Source of the DNA: a virus
Reading direction: 5' to 3' (one strand)
Virus record (IMG/VR): IMGVR_UViG_3300047320_000250
Span: 1 to 39,736 of that record
Length of the DNA: 39,736 nt
Shown: positions 1 to 7,883 of the stretch, in pieces
How positions within the stretch are numbered: position 1 is the stretch's first letter
Layout: each line of letters begins with the position of its first letter
Notes under the pieces: generated by a model
Database searches by the model: none
Told to the model about the DNA's origin: nothing
What the model saw: the letters and a program-made list of their open reading frames with translations, nothing else
Translations under genes and position numbers: made by a program

Positions 1-58
1 CTGGAAAGTGTGTATACAGGAAACTGTATCGAGAGTTCGAATCTCTCCTTCACCGCCA
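1..58 (+). tRNA. tRNA-Ser (GGA), 3' part only
   Basis: The window opens inside the anticodon loop. Bases 1-7 read CTGGAAA, giving anticodon GGA at 3-5. A long variable arm follows (ATACAG-GAAA-CTGTAT, 14-29), which marks a class II tRNA. Then come a T arm (GAGAG-TTCGAAT-CTCTC, 31-47), the acceptor strand, the discriminator G and an encoded CCA ending at 58. The 5' half lies outside the window. The gene is the integration site of the prophage: the phage supplies the last 23 bases of the tRNA, so the gene stays functional. Confidence 0.93.
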
Positions 59-62
59 CATT
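36..62 (+). other. attL core (27-bp repeat, tRNA side)
   Basis: The 27 bases starting at TTCGAATC in the tRNA T loop and ending CCACATT are repeated exactly at 39018-39044. The identity starts after GAGAG on the left and GTGCT on the right, and ends where the left continues with C and the right with T. It lies within the 3' end of the tRNA plus four bases beyond the CCA, the usual crossover region for tyrosine integrases that use tRNA genes. Confidence 0.92.
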
Positions 63-69
63 CTGCAAA

Positions 70-116
70 CACAAACCCCTGATTTTCCTAGAGAAAGTCG
101 GGGGTTTGTGGTTTTT
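70..116 (+). terminator. Phage-borne terminator behind the tRNA
   Basis: A ten-base-pair stem, CACAAACCCC (70-79) with GGGGTTTGTG (101-110), is followed by GTTTTT. It comes from the phage arm, not the host. The original tRNA terminator now sits beyond attR at 39049-39080. The phage therefore supplies both the tRNA 3' end and a replacement terminator, which also shields the prophage from tRNA readthrough. Confidence 0.8.
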
Positions 117-134
117 GGCGTCTGAAAAAAGGCG

Positions 135-156
135 ATATGGGAACGGTATGGGAATA
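135..156 (+). repeat. Left-arm tandem 11-bp repeats (putative integrase arm sites)
   Basis: Two abutting 11-mers, ATATGGGAACG (135-145) and GTATGGGAATA (146-156), share TATGGGAA. The right arm carries a matching pair (38923-38944) with the same 11-bp step and the same orientation. Tandem direct repeats flanking the core on both arms are the usual form of arm-type integrase sites; assigning them this role is inference. Confidence 0.6.
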
Positions 157-426
157 CGAGTTGCCTTTTCTCCGTCTAGGCGTCCTCGAAAACAATCAGC
201 ATTTATCGGATGTATCTAGCTAAACAAGCACTGACAGCGCCCCGACCCCTCATCGCAGAAAACACCGACAATGTTCTGCTAATGGCAACCCCTTTGAGTT
301 TCGGGAGTTTCCACCGGCGCTGAACTCCAAGTTTGACGTCCCATTGTCGACGAAATTGAAATCTCATGATCTGACCCATTCCCCGTCTTGTAGTGTCGCT
401 TGGCTGGCTCGCGGTTCGCCACACTG
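157..426. other. Non-coding stretch beside attL
   Basis: Between the arm repeats and the end of the DUF4157 gene I see no convincing gene. The short minus-strand frames here run through the end of the DUF4157 gene, lack clear ribosome binding sites and have unconvincing composition. No strong hairpin or repeat stands out. Confidence 0.5.
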
Positions 427-1590
427 TCAAGGAACTTGTCCCCAAACGGGCCCGCTATATGTCGGGCAGTAACACCTGTCCCCAGAAAATAACGGAGCGC
501 CAAGCGGGCACGTCCCAGCCATAGTCGAACATATGTTATTGATTGGCTTTTGCTGAGCAACGCCAGGAAAGTTTCCATTCTGCGAAAAGCAAGTACATTG
601 GGAGCCGACTCCAAGCCCTGCATTTAGAAAGCACGATCCTGCAGATGTTGAGCAAGCATTTGCTGGTGGGGGTGGGGGGGGCGGTGCGGGTAGGGGATCA
701 CTTGCTGAACCAGGTAGTTGGCGAGGACGTGAAACCCACCCATCTGCTCGATCAGGAATCAACGATCCGATTGCTGCGCCTCGCGGAGTGTTGCACCAGC
801 ACGGTGTACCTACCGGCGCGGATCCATCTACTTTACAAGCAGTTACCATTGTTCCGCAGGTACTTGACGCGTCAGTAATGGGTAAACGAAAGAGCGGGCG
901 ATTGAAGTCGGAGCTCTGAACTGAGGGGCTGGATGTAGCGAGTCGCTCTTGGCTTTGGACTGCCACCCAAGCCAAGTATCGACTCTGGGCATCGTACGCT
1001 TCTCTTTCTACTGCTGCTGAGTCCCTTGTATATCTGACAGCGAAATCATGAAGTCCCCAGCGTTGGTACTGATCCACATGGGTGAGTTCATGGGCCCATA
1101 GACTTGCGTTATATTGGGCATCGTTACCGTAAGCAAACACAATTACATGATCGAGAGTAATCGCTGCGGCTTCACCGTAGCGGATCGCATTGACTTGCAA
1201 TGACATATCACCGCCACCTCGCACCCGATAAACCGCCGTATCAAGGATGGCGTCTGAGATAAATCCGCGAAGGTTTTTCCGAATATCCGGCGGAATTGGG
1301 TTTACACCGCTATTTAGCGCATCGTCCCGAGAGCGGGCGATGGCTTCCTGTAATGCGGGCGCAGCTGCTTGCACTAGAGACTCATTAACCATATGGCTGC
1401 CGGCTTCTTCCGCTTGCTTATATATCGGCAGTGCATCCTTGACTCTACGATTGGCGTCATCCAGAGATGTGCCAACGCCCGGCGCTACTTGGTTGACGAT
1501 ATCACCCAGTAGCCCGCCTCCTGAGGCCGAATAAGTGACGTTTAAACTAATAATCAGGATCAGAATGTCAGTGAGCTTTATTCTTATCAT
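427..1590 (-). CDS. Secreted DUF4157 (eCIS-core-like) protein with three Cys repeats
   Basis: A 387-aa protein, started at ATG 1590 with AGGGG six bases upstream. Residues 1-22 look like a signal peptide. The centre holds a DUF4157-type motif, HELTH at 167-171 followed by DQY and, about 25 residues on, VEREAYDAQ. HExxH plus downstream Glu is a zinc metallopeptidase-like arrangement. After a proline run (301-309) the C-terminus has cysteine repeats. The three copies, at about 245-266, 313-334 and 354-375, share the form C-x5/6-C-x(11-12)-C-x-C with an AGTC-like core. It stands alone between integrase and attL, a lysogenic-conversion position. The motif is seen; secretion, zinc binding and any role at the cell surface are inference. 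It is not recognisable as a virion protein. Confidence 0.75.
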   Translation of the reverse strand: MIRIKLTDILILIISLNVTYSASGGGLLGDIVNQVAPGVGTSLDDANRRVKDALPIYKQAEEAGSHMVNESLVQAAAPALQEAIARSRDDALNSGVNPIPPDIRKNLRGFISDAILDTAVYRVRGGGDMSLQVNAIRYGEAAAITLDHVIVFAYGNDAQYNASLWAHELTHVDQYQRWGLHDFAVRYTRDSAAVEREAYDAQSRYLAWVAVQSQERLATSSPSVQSSDFNRPLFRLPITDASSTCGTMVTACKVDGSAPVGTPCWCNTPRGAAIGSLIPDRADGWVSRPRQLPGSASDPLPAPPPPPPPANACSTSAGSCFLNAGLGVGSQCTCFSQNGNFPGVAQQKPINNICSTMAGTCPLGAPLFSGDRCYCPTYSGPVWGQVP

Positions 1591-1994
1591 TGAATCCCCT
1601 GTACGCTTTCGCGTCTCCTGGCATGAGTCGTCATTCTTTGCTTTCTAAAAGCATCTCGAAGAACACCATCACATCAAGACGAACGCTGAAAACCCAAGGG
1701 CGGTCGTGGTGCCTGTCGAAAGCACACTAATGCAGTAAAGTCGCTTGCAGCCAACTCACCAATGTAAGTTTATTGAGCGTAGCGGCTCGCTGAGTCAAGT
1801 CAAGATCATTGGCTATTTCCGGTTAACGGTGCTGGATTTGATTGATGAGGCCGTACCGCCGGGTTAGTTTTGGGTGGTATGACTGATGCGTGAAGAAGAA
1901 ACTCGTCTGTCGAATATTCACATCGTAGTGTTATCAAAGAAGTGGAAAGCCACGTTATGCGAATCTTGATCGAGGACGGTTGCGTAACGGGTGA
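1591..1994. other. 404-bp gap between the DUF4157 gene and integrase
   Basis: No complete gene is visible. On the plus strand one frame stays open for about 35 codons and ends at TAG near 1868, without a start or ribosome binding site, so it may be a worn gene fragment. No clear terminator hairpin follows the integrase stop. The promoter of the minus-strand DUF4157 gene should lie near 1600-1700, but I cannot fix its hexamers. Confidence 0.4.
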
Positions 1995-3161
1995 CTAGAG
2001 GTTCAGAGCATGCTGTAAGATCCCGATGACATCCGGCCCATCCTCATTAATCCAAGTCCCATAATGCTGCCGGATCATGTTCCCATTCGTATGCCCCATC
2101 TGCTCCGCAATCCAGTCAATCGAGGCCACCCCCGTCGTCAGCAACTGACTGGCGTACGTATGCCGACACTGCCCCGGCCCCCGATACCTCACCCCAGCCG
2201 CATTCAAATGCGCCTTAAAAAACCGATCCCGCACCACAAAATCGCTCACATGCGGCAATCCGCTTTTACTGTTCAAAAAAACAAAATGCAGTGTGTGCTG
2301 CCGCACCGTCTTGTTATCCCGCTCAACGACATCCACCGTCTCCGCTTTTTTCTTCGGGTTGATCGCATCGATCTTGCGTAGCGCGTCCCAAGCCGGCCCC
2401 AGCAGCCGTACCTTCCGCGTTGAGCGCCGGGTTTTCGTCACCCGATAAGCCCCGCGCACCTTCGACCGGCGAAAAATCACCGTCCCTTTCTCTAGGTCCA
2501 CATCTTCCCAAGCCAGGGCAATCGTTTCTGAAACCCGAGGCCCAGCCCAAATCATGAACTGCACCATCAACAGCTCCTGCGTGCGGCTGGTCGGCGTTTC
2601 CAGGATCTGCTTGATTTCCGCCCGGGTGAACGGGTCCGGCGCTTCAGGATCGGGCAGGCGCACGAACAGTCCCTCAGTCGGGTCATGAGCAACCTTCTTG
2701 CGGGTACGGTACAGCCTGAAGACTTGGCGCACATTGCTGATGATGTCGCGAATGGTCTTGTTCTTCAGCCGCTTCGACAGCGTGTCCTGCACCCACTCCT
2801 GCAAATCCAGGTGATCAATCTGATCGACCTGAACCTTGCCCCAGCGCGGCCGCACATGAACCTCTGCCTTGTTGGCGTAACCCCGGTAAGACGTGGCGGC
2901 CACGCTGTTGCGCTTGATCTTCAGCCACAGGTCCAGGTAATGGCCAAAGGTGTTTTCCACCAACCTGGGCGAGTTGGGAAAATGCCGGCTGTACTCGAAG
3001 GTACCGGCCTGAATCTCGTACTCGATGATGTTCACCAGGCGCGCGGCATGCTCCCGGTTGGCCGCGGTGTTGCCGCCGGGTACCAGCTCCCGGCACAACT
3101 CACCATTGAAACGAAAATAGACCCGTACTGAATTGCCCCGGGCCTCTACGCCATCTGCCAT
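1995..3161 (-). CDS. int: Tyrosine-type phage integrase
   Basis: A 388-aa site-specific recombinase that would join attP to the tRNA-Ser 3' end. The start is placed at ATG 3161, preceded by GGGGA, where the typical N-terminal arm-binding domain begins (MADGVEARGNSVRVYF). A longer open frame to 3386 runs through a terminator and is not used. Residues 68-160 form the SAM-like core-binding domain. The catalytic set is visible: R209 (GPRVSE), a lysine near 243-250, R333 (CRHTYAS), H357 (GHTN) and the nucleophile Y367 (QHYGTW). The first His of the canonical HxxR box is replaced by Gly, a variation known in this subfamily. It lies about 1.9 kb from attL because the DUF4157 gene is interposed. Confidence 0.95.
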   Translation of the reverse strand: MADGVEARGNSVRVYFRFNGELCRELVPGGNTAANREHAARLVNIIEYEIQAGTFEYSRHFPNSPRLVENTFGHYLDLWLKIKRNSVAATSYRGYANKAEVHVRPRWGKVQVDQIDHLDLQEWVQDTLSKRLKNKTIRDIISNVRQVFRLYRTRKKVAHDPTEGLFVRLPDPEAPDPFTRAEIKQILETPTSRTQELLMVQFMIWAGPRVSETIALAWEDVDLEKGTVIFRRSKVRGAYRVTKTRRSTRKVRLLGPAWDALRKIDAINPKKKAETVDVVERDNKTVRQHTLHFVFLNSKSGLPHVSDFVVRDRFFKAHLNAAGVRYRGPGQCRHTYASQLLTTGVASIDWIAEQMGHTNGNMIRQHYGTWINEDGPDVIGILQHALNL

Positions 3162-3206
3162 GTGCGTCCCCACGCGATGAATTGAAAAACCGACCAACCT
3201 CCAGAA

Positions 3207-3234
3207 AGAAGAAAGGCCCGTTGCCGGGCCTTTC
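3207..3234 (-). terminator. Terminator between early operon and integrase
   Basis: GAAAGGCCCG (3211-3220) pairs perfectly with CGGGCCTTTC (3225-3234) around a four-base loop. On the minus strand the stem is followed by TTCTTTC. It ends the minus-strand early operon just after the 69-aa gene and 50 bp before the integrase start, so int needs readthrough or its own promoter. Confidence 0.8.
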
Positions 3235-3252
3235 AGAGTCAAGTGTTGCCGA

Positions 3253-3462
3253 TCATTCCTGGCGAAGTAACCAGAACAATCCTGCGCTTTTTCTAGGTCT
3301 TGGTGCGATTCCCGCCCGTTCTTCTTCAGCCCTGCGTCGTGCATTGATCGCCTGGCGCACCTTGCTGCACTTGCGGTGGTTGCCATGGGCGCGGGATCTA
3401 CCGCATTGGTCGCAGGTGCCAGTCAGGTCAAGGTTCCATGGGAAGGATTTGCCATTGTTCAT
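3253..3462 (-). CDS. Small putative zinc-binding protein
   Basis: A 69-aa basic protein with CDQCGRSRAHGNHRKC at residues 17-32, which offers a C-x2-C and a H-x3-C pair that could bind one zinc ion. GGAGG lies four bases before the ATG. The ATG overlaps the TGA of the 28-aa ORF upstream, so the two are probably translated together. It is the last gene of the early operon, 20 bp before the terminator. Function unknown; DNA or RNA binding is a guess from the cysteine pattern and charge. Confidence 0.7.
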   Translation of the reverse strand: MNNGKSFPWNLDLTGTCDQCGRSRAHGNHRKCSKVRQAINARRRAEEERAGIAPRPRKSAGLFWLLRQE

Positions 3463-3545
3463 ACCGCCTCCCGTTTCTCATCACCGACTTCAAAAGCGTT
3501 CGTGATAGCCTCTGTCCCGCTACCGCTTGGGTGTTGTGCTTGCAT
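3459..3545 (-). CDS. 28-aa small ORF coupled to the zinc-binding protein
   Basis: A short frame, MQAQHPSGSG... ending KREAV, has the same ribosome binding sequence as the DUF7673-like gene: AGGAGAAGCACC directly before ATG in both. Its stop overlaps the next start in an ATGA junction. The duplicated translation signal and the coupling argue that it is translated. No similarity recognised; it may be a translational leader or a tiny phage protein. Confidence 0.5.
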   Translation of the reverse strand: MQAQHPSGSGTEAITNAFEVGDEKREAV

Positions 3546-3602
3546 GGTGCTTCTCCTTGGGGTGGTGGGTGTCGGGGAGTTGCCGCTCCTCGACACCGTC
3601 TT

Positions 3603-3809
3603 TCAGGCCTGCTTGGCCAGGTCTTTCTGAATCATCTCGATCACTTCATCCCGGTCTTTCGCATACGCGAAGGGCAGGGTGGCGTCTGGTCGGGTGATGG
3701 GGTATCGCCTGTCCGGTAACCGGCACTCGGCGACGGTGTAGCCGCTTTCAGTTACCCAACAGTGCGGGATGACCTTTCCAGCACGGTCACGTTTTGAAGC
3801 CCACTTCAT
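3603..3809 (-). CDS. Conserved small phage protein, unknown function
   Basis: A 68-aa protein starting MKWASKRDRAGK. This start is chosen because its ATG overlaps the TGA of the upstream gene (ATGA, 3806-3809) and has AGGAG seven bases upstream; the frame is open nine codons further up without such support. It has a mixed charge pattern, no membrane segment and no cysteine cluster (a single Cys pairs with nothing visible). It is part of the early operon, downstream of the primase. I do not recognise a domain. Confidence 0.65.
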   Translation of the reverse strand: MKWASKRDRAGKVIPHCWVTESGYTVAECRLPDRRYPITRPDATLPFAYAKDRDEVIEMIQKDLAKQA

Positions 3810-4144
3810 GCCCAGCTCCTGCGCAGGTTTTCCCATATGGCCTCGCCGTTGTGTACGTAGGTGTGCACCTCCTGTTCAGGGCTGTTGTCCAGCCGCAGGA
3901 CGGCAATGCAGTCGTCGAACAGCCCCGCGTCCAGGCGGCGTAACTCGGTCAGATCGAACGGAAATGCTGGGCCGTTGTACAAACCCAGCAGAAAACGGGC
4001 GATGACTCCGCTCTGGCCGGTATCGCGTTGAGCGACGGGCACCAAGCGCAGCAAGGCATCAATGCCTATTGCGCGAATAGCAGGGCGTTCTGCCCGGCAC
4101 TGAAACAACTCATCAAAAAATTCTCGTGCAGCGGGATTGGGCAT
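3806..4144 (-). CDS. DUF7673-like early protein
   Basis: A 112-aa protein starting MPNPAAREFFDELFQ with AGGAG upstream of the ATG. It is largely helical, with repeated hydrophobic heptads and the stretch DLTELRRLDAGLFDDC followed by a region ending in EIWENL-like sequence. It resembles a family found in Pseudomonas P2-like phages downstream of the primase gene. The assignment is by general resemblance only. It overlaps the next gene by four bases, so translation is coupled. No enzymatic motif seen. Confidence 0.6.
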   Translation of the reverse strand: MPNPAAREFFDELFQCRAERPAIRAIGIDALLRLVPVAQRDTGQSGVIARFLLGLYNGPAFPFDLTELRRLDAGLFDDCIAVLRLDNSPEQEVHTYVHNGEAIWENLRRSWA

Positions 4145-4193
4145 GGTGCTTCTCCTTGAGTTGCTGAATTCAGGCGTTGCCGCGCCTGGTTCT

Positions 4194-6908
4194 TTACGCG
4201 CCCTGGAACACCCAGCAGCGCACGGTTAACGGTTTGTTGAACATCGCGTTGCCCGCACTCTGCGAGGCGCGTACGGCGCTGTAGGTGGGCTTGTTAGTGT
4301 CCAGCAGCTTGCGGCTACGGCTCTCGGTCAGCAGCGTGCGCAAGGTCTTCAGGTCGGCGAGGTTCTGCCGGTGCTCGCTGGCCTTCTCGGCGAACTCGTT
4401 GAGGTTGATGGCGATGAATTTCGGGTCTGTGCTGTGGTTCACCTGCGGGCCTTCGCCCAGGCTCTCCAGGTACTCGTAGACTTCCCAGAACTCAGCCACC
4501 AACGGGTGATCCGCGCTGATCGCGGCCTGACGCTCCAGGGCCATGACCGTCAGCGCCTGTTGCGTCGTCACCACCTGGTTTTCATCCAGCGGGCACACCA
4601 GGCGCAGACAATCCACCAGGGCCATCAACTGGCTGTGGTTCTTGATAATTCGCTCGACGCGGATTTCCTTGAGCGTGCGCAATTGCCGTTCATGAACCAG
4701 CACCCGTTCGGCGAGCTTCGCCATCACCTGCGCCTCAGCGCGCACAGCCAGCAGCAGGAAGTGGCTCAGGTGTTCCACCGGGATCAGGTTCAGGTTGTCC
4801 GCGGCTGCGCGGCTCTCTGTGGTGACTTCCGGGCGCGCAAAGTGCGATTTGATAATCCGGGTCAGGATGGCTTCTGAGGCGTTGACGTCGGCGTTCTGGC
4901 TGATGGCAATGGCGCCGCGAAATGGTGGTTCGTAGGTTTCGTTACCGCTGGTCTTCATGCCCTTGGTACCGAGGGTGCCGCCGCCGTAGAAGTCCTTCAG
5001 CTCGTCCCAGTCGAAGCCTTTGGCGTGCGTTTTATCCGGCTCGTTACGGTCGCCCTCGATCAGCACCACCGGCATGTTCGACACCTGACCCATGGCCCGC
5101 TGCCGGCCGGCACGGGTCGATTTCGACGGGTCGAAACCTTCATGTTCGCGACCCAGCAGTTTCCACAAAAAGGTCAGCAGTGTGGTCTTGCCGGCGCCGG
5201 CTTCACCGGTGACCTCGAGGAACGGAAACGACTTGTACTGCGCGCGAATCTGCTCGGCGAACAGCGCGCCAAACCAGAACGCGAGGGCAACGATGCCCTT
5301 GGCTCCAAAGCACAACCACAGCATCGGCAGCCAGTCGCTGCGGTACACCTTGCTGTCGCGCTGAATGTGCATGGCAATCGACTTCTGCAGCGTCTTGAGG
5401 CGCAGCTTGCCGAACTCGAAAAAGTCCTCCTTGTTCACCTGGCTGACGATGCCGTTGCGCACGGCAATGTCACCGAACACGTAGCAGCTGTGCTGTTTGC
5501 TGTAGCCAATGAAATCGATGGTCTCCACGGTTTTCAGGCCGAAAAGCTGGTCTTTCATTATCTTGTCGAGCTGCTGGCCACTGCCGGTGAACACGGCGCC
5601 GGCGGCCATGCTGAGCAGGCGCTTCTTGAACTCACTGGCGGCAGCGACCTGGCCACCGGTGAACGTGTTTTTGACGCTGCCGCTGTCGTGCGGGAAGTCG
5701 ACGCGGAAGTAGTACCAGGATTCGTCGGTGACTTCGTTGCGCTGGAAATACAGCGCTTGCGGGTAGCAGTTGGCGATTTCGACCACGCCGCCGCATTGGC
5801 GCAGGGCCTTTTGACGGCGCTGCTCTTCATTGAGCAATTGGTCTTCATGACGGTCGGATGTATCAAGCGCTTGCATCGCCTTGTTGAATTTCTCCAGGTC
5901 CATCTTGAACCAGTACAAGCGGCTGTCGAAACCGAAGTGAAATTCATGTCGCTCGCGCCAGTCGTACATCAGCACGCCTTTCTCTGACGCGCTTTCCGCG
6001 ATCAGGAGGGAGCCGTGGTAGCGAGCAGTGGCCAGGTCTTTTTTAACCTGCTCGGCGCGCAGGGTTTCGTCATCGATGAAGGCCCAGCGCTGATGCAGAT
6101 CATTCCAGTCAACCTTGCGACTGTCTGGCTGAGGAATCTGAGCCGCCTCGCACTCATAGCCCAGGGCTCGCGCCTGCCGCACCCAACGTCTGGTGTACTT
6201 GTGCGCCCCCGGTTCGTTATCCAGAGCCCACACCAGTTTAGGCAGTTTGCCACCTCGCAACCGAGACAGCTCTTTCAACGATTCTTCCGGAAAGGCACCG
6301 GACGACATCGCCGACACAGCCACAATGCCGTTATGCACCAGGGCAATGGCGTCGAAGATCCCTTCGACAATCCACAGCTCTTTAACGTCCAGCAGCTCGA
6401 CACAGGGCGGGCACCACCAAACACCCCGCGGGCTGTCACCGGGCTTGAACCGCGCCTTCATCTTGCCGAAACGGTGCGGCCGATCGATCAGCCGCTCCCA
6501 GTACCCACCCTTGTCCAGAGCAAAGCGCACCGTCGCACTGCCGGCATTCAACTCGCCGGAGAAATACGTCTCCTGTGTGAACCAACCCTGAATCAAATCC
6601 AGACGAAAGCCGCGCGCAAATTCCAGATACGCCTGGGCCGTCGCATTGGGATGCTGTTCGGTCGCCGGCGCACGTTTGCTCCAGTCGTCGAACAGGTCTT
6701 CGTAGATTTCCTTCACATGCCAGGCCTGGCCACACTTGCCCCGGCCGCAGCGGATCATCCACGGGGCATCGTGGAAGGCGTACAGCTCCTTCTTCTTGCA
6801 TGCCGGGCATTCGCCTTCGCGCATGTACCTGCCGGCCTTGTGCTTGAGGCCGTAGTCGGCCTGAAGCCGTTGTAGAAGGTCGGCGCGTAGCTCGTGTTTC
6901 ATGTTCAT
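4194..6908 (-). CDS. Phage DNA primase/helicase (zinc finger, Toprim, P-loop ATPase)
   Basis: A 904-aa replication protein. The N-terminus has a primase-type zinc finger (CPAC at 34-37 with C54 and C59). A Toprim-like segment follows (VEGIFDAIAL, E182; WALDNE, D230). The C-terminal half carries a helicase-type ATPase with Walker A GEAGAGKT (568-575) and an acidic strand PVVLIEGD (613-620). The domain order is that of P4 alpha-like or DUF927-type primase-helicases. Such a protein opens the origin and primes DNA synthesis. No P2 gene A-like nicking protein is present, so the phage probably replicates by this protein. A second ATG is two codons downstream; neither has a strong Shine-Dalgarno sequence. 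Confidence 0.88.
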   Translation of the reverse strand: MNMKHELRADLLQRLQADYGLKHKAGRYMREGECPACKKKELYAFHDAPWMIRCGRGKCGQAWHVKEIYEDLFDDWSKRAPATEQHPNATAQAYLEFARGFRLDLIQGWFTQETYFSGELNAGSATVRFALDKGGYWERLIDRPHRFGKMKARFKPGDSPRGVWWCPPCVELLDVKELWIVEGIFDAIALVHNGIVAVSAMSSGAFPEESLKELSRLRGGKLPKLVWALDNEPGAHKYTRRWVRQARALGYECEAAQIPQPDSRKVDWNDLHQRWAFIDDETLRAEQVKKDLATARYHGSLLIAESASEKGVLMYDWRERHEFHFGFDSRLYWFKMDLEKFNKAMQALDTSDRHEDQLLNEEQRRQKALRQCGGVVEIANCYPQALYFQRNEVTDESWYYFRVDFPHDSGSVKNTFTGGQVAAASEFKKRLLSMAAGAVFTGSGQQLDKIMKDQLFGLKTVETIDFIGYSKQHSCYVFGDIAVRNGIVSQVNKEDFFEFGKLRLKTLQKSIAMHIQRDSKVYRSDWLPMLWLCFGAKGIVALAFWFGALFAEQIRAQYKSFPFLEVTGEAGAGKTTLLTFLWKLLGREHEGFDPSKSTRAGRQRAMGQVSNMPVVLIEGDRNEPDKTHAKGFDWDELKDFYGGGTLGTKGMKTSGNETYEPPFRGAIAISQNADVNASEAILTRIIKSHFARPEVTTESRAAADNLNLIPVEHLSHFLLLAVRAEAQVMAKLAERVLVHERQLRTLKEIRVERIIKNHSQLMALVDCLRLVCPLDENQVVTTQQALTVMALERQAAISADHPLVAEFWEVYEYLESLGEGPQVNHSTDPKFIAINLNEFAEKASEHRQNLADLKTLRTLLTESRSRKLLDTNKPTYSAVRASQSAGNAMFNKPLTVRCWVFQGA

Positions 6909-6915
6909 CGGGGGC

Positions 6916-7149
6916 TTACTTCATTTCGCCGAGGCTATGTTTGAGGGCGCCAATCAAGCGCTTTTGCGCAGCCATCACTGGGAAGGCCGCGAGCAACGAG
7001 CCATGCCGCAAACCCTCGGGCACCAGGCGAAACCGATCGTCGTACCAATGCTCGTTGAACTGCATCGCGTATTGGCTGCGCAGCGTTTCGAGCAACGCCT
7101 CGGCCTGCGAACGGCTCAGTTTTGCGGTGATGGCGACGTCGATTTCCAT
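6916..7149 (-). CDS. Small early protein, unknown function
   Basis: A 77-aa protein starting MEIDVAITAKLSRSQAEALLETL. The start at 7149 has AGGTGG six bases upstream and is preferred over an ATG ten codons earlier that lacks one. It ends seven bases before the primase gene, so both are likely on one message. The sequence suggests one strand followed by an amphipathic helix. No recognised domain; context makes a replication-accessory role possible. Confidence 0.65.
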   Translation of the reverse strand: MEIDVAITAKLSRSQAEALLETLRSQYAMQFNEHWYDDRFRLVPEGLRHGSLLAAFPVMAAQKRLIGALKHSLGEMK

Positions 7150-7224
7150 GGTCCACCTCGGATTTCGGGCAAAGCTCACCCAAACCCACGGGAAGTAGGG
7201 CAGGGCGGGAGTTTTAGAAAGGGC

Positions 7225-7596
7225 TTACTGAGGGTGTTGCTTGAGCGCGGACTCGCGCTGGGCGAGCAAGGTCTGCGGCAGCAGCCTCGCCGGGACCGGG
7301 TAACGCAGGTCTGCACGCGTGTCGATCAGGTGCACTACGGTACTGCCGGGGGAATTGCCCCAGTCCACACCGATCCACTTGCGCTGGTTGATCACCTGCA
7401 ATTCAGTCCAGGCGTTGTGCACCAGCTGCTGCGCCAGGAACACCGGCACCTCCAGGGCGGTGGTCATGTGCCGCACGCAGCTTTCGTACAGCAGGTCGGA
7501 ATCCACCAGGTGCTGCGCCTCATGCCGTTGCAAGTAGGCGAACGCCGCCCGCTGCATGCTGCTGCGATAGTCGTGATCAAGCTGTTCGTGATTCAT
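7225..7596 (-). CDS. Early operon protein, unknown function
   Basis: A 123-aa protein starting MNHEQLDHDYRSSMQRAAFAYLQ. The start is set by an ATGA overlap with the upstream Ogr-like gene and GGAG eight bases before it. It is rich in helices and His/Gln in the first half (RHEAQHLVDSDLLYESCVRHM). The end is basic. I do not recognise the family. It stands between the late activator and the replication genes of the early operon. Confidence 0.68.
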   Translation of the reverse strand: MNHEQLDHDYRSSMQRAAFAYLQRHEAQHLVDSDLLYESCVRHMTTALEVPVFLAQQLVHNAWTELQVINQRKWIGVDWGNSPGSTVVHLIDTRADLRYPVPARLLPQTLLAQRESALKQHPQ

Positions 7597-7883
7597 TGCG
7601 CACACTCCATTTCCATTTGGTCGAGCAGGTCGGGTTGATCGTTGGTGGTCTTCATCGCGGCGCGGCGCAGGGCGATGTCGGCGACAGGCAGGCGCACCGA
7701 CGGGTTGGCCATGCCGCTGGGGCTCATCTCATGAGTCATTTCGAACTGGGCACGCACCGACCAGCCGCAGGCTTCGTTGGTGCATTGCAGGTAGGCCACA
7801 CGCAGAAAGATGTGGGTGCCTTCGCTGGTACGGATGCGCATTCGGCCGAAGCAGTGGGGGCAAACGAGTTTGTAAGTGCTCAC
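7593..7883 (-). CDS. ogr: Ogr/Delta-type late gene activator
   Basis: A 96-aa protein with the zinc-binding pattern of P2 Ogr and P4 Delta: CPHC at 8-11, then CTNEACGW beginning at residue 34 (C-x2-C ... C-x4-C), followed by the RAQFEMTHEMSPS stretch typical of the family. Ogr proteins bind a dyad near -55 of late promoters and contact RNA polymerase alpha. Here the gene is inside the early operon and not beside D as in P2, so it should be made at early times. The likely targets are the TGTA-N11-TACA palindromes at 21205, 25770 and 33220. It overlaps both neighbours by four bases. Confidence 0.85.
   Translation of the reverse strand: MSTYKLVCPHCFGRMRIRTSEGTHIFLRVAYLQCTNEACGWSVRAQFEMTHEMSPSGMANPSVRLPVADIALRRAAMKTTNDQPDLLDQMEMECAQ

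Noticed and set aside
3162-3386. 75-residue N-terminal extension of the integrase
   Set aside because: It would run through the perfect terminator hairpin at 3211-3234; the family start and a ribosome site are at 3161.
5025-5987. 320-aa open frame opposite the primase/helicase, and a similar 286-aa one at 6015-6875
   Set aside because: They mirror the codon bias of the real minus-strand gene, have no ribosome site or recognisable domain, and the primase motifs are on the other strand.
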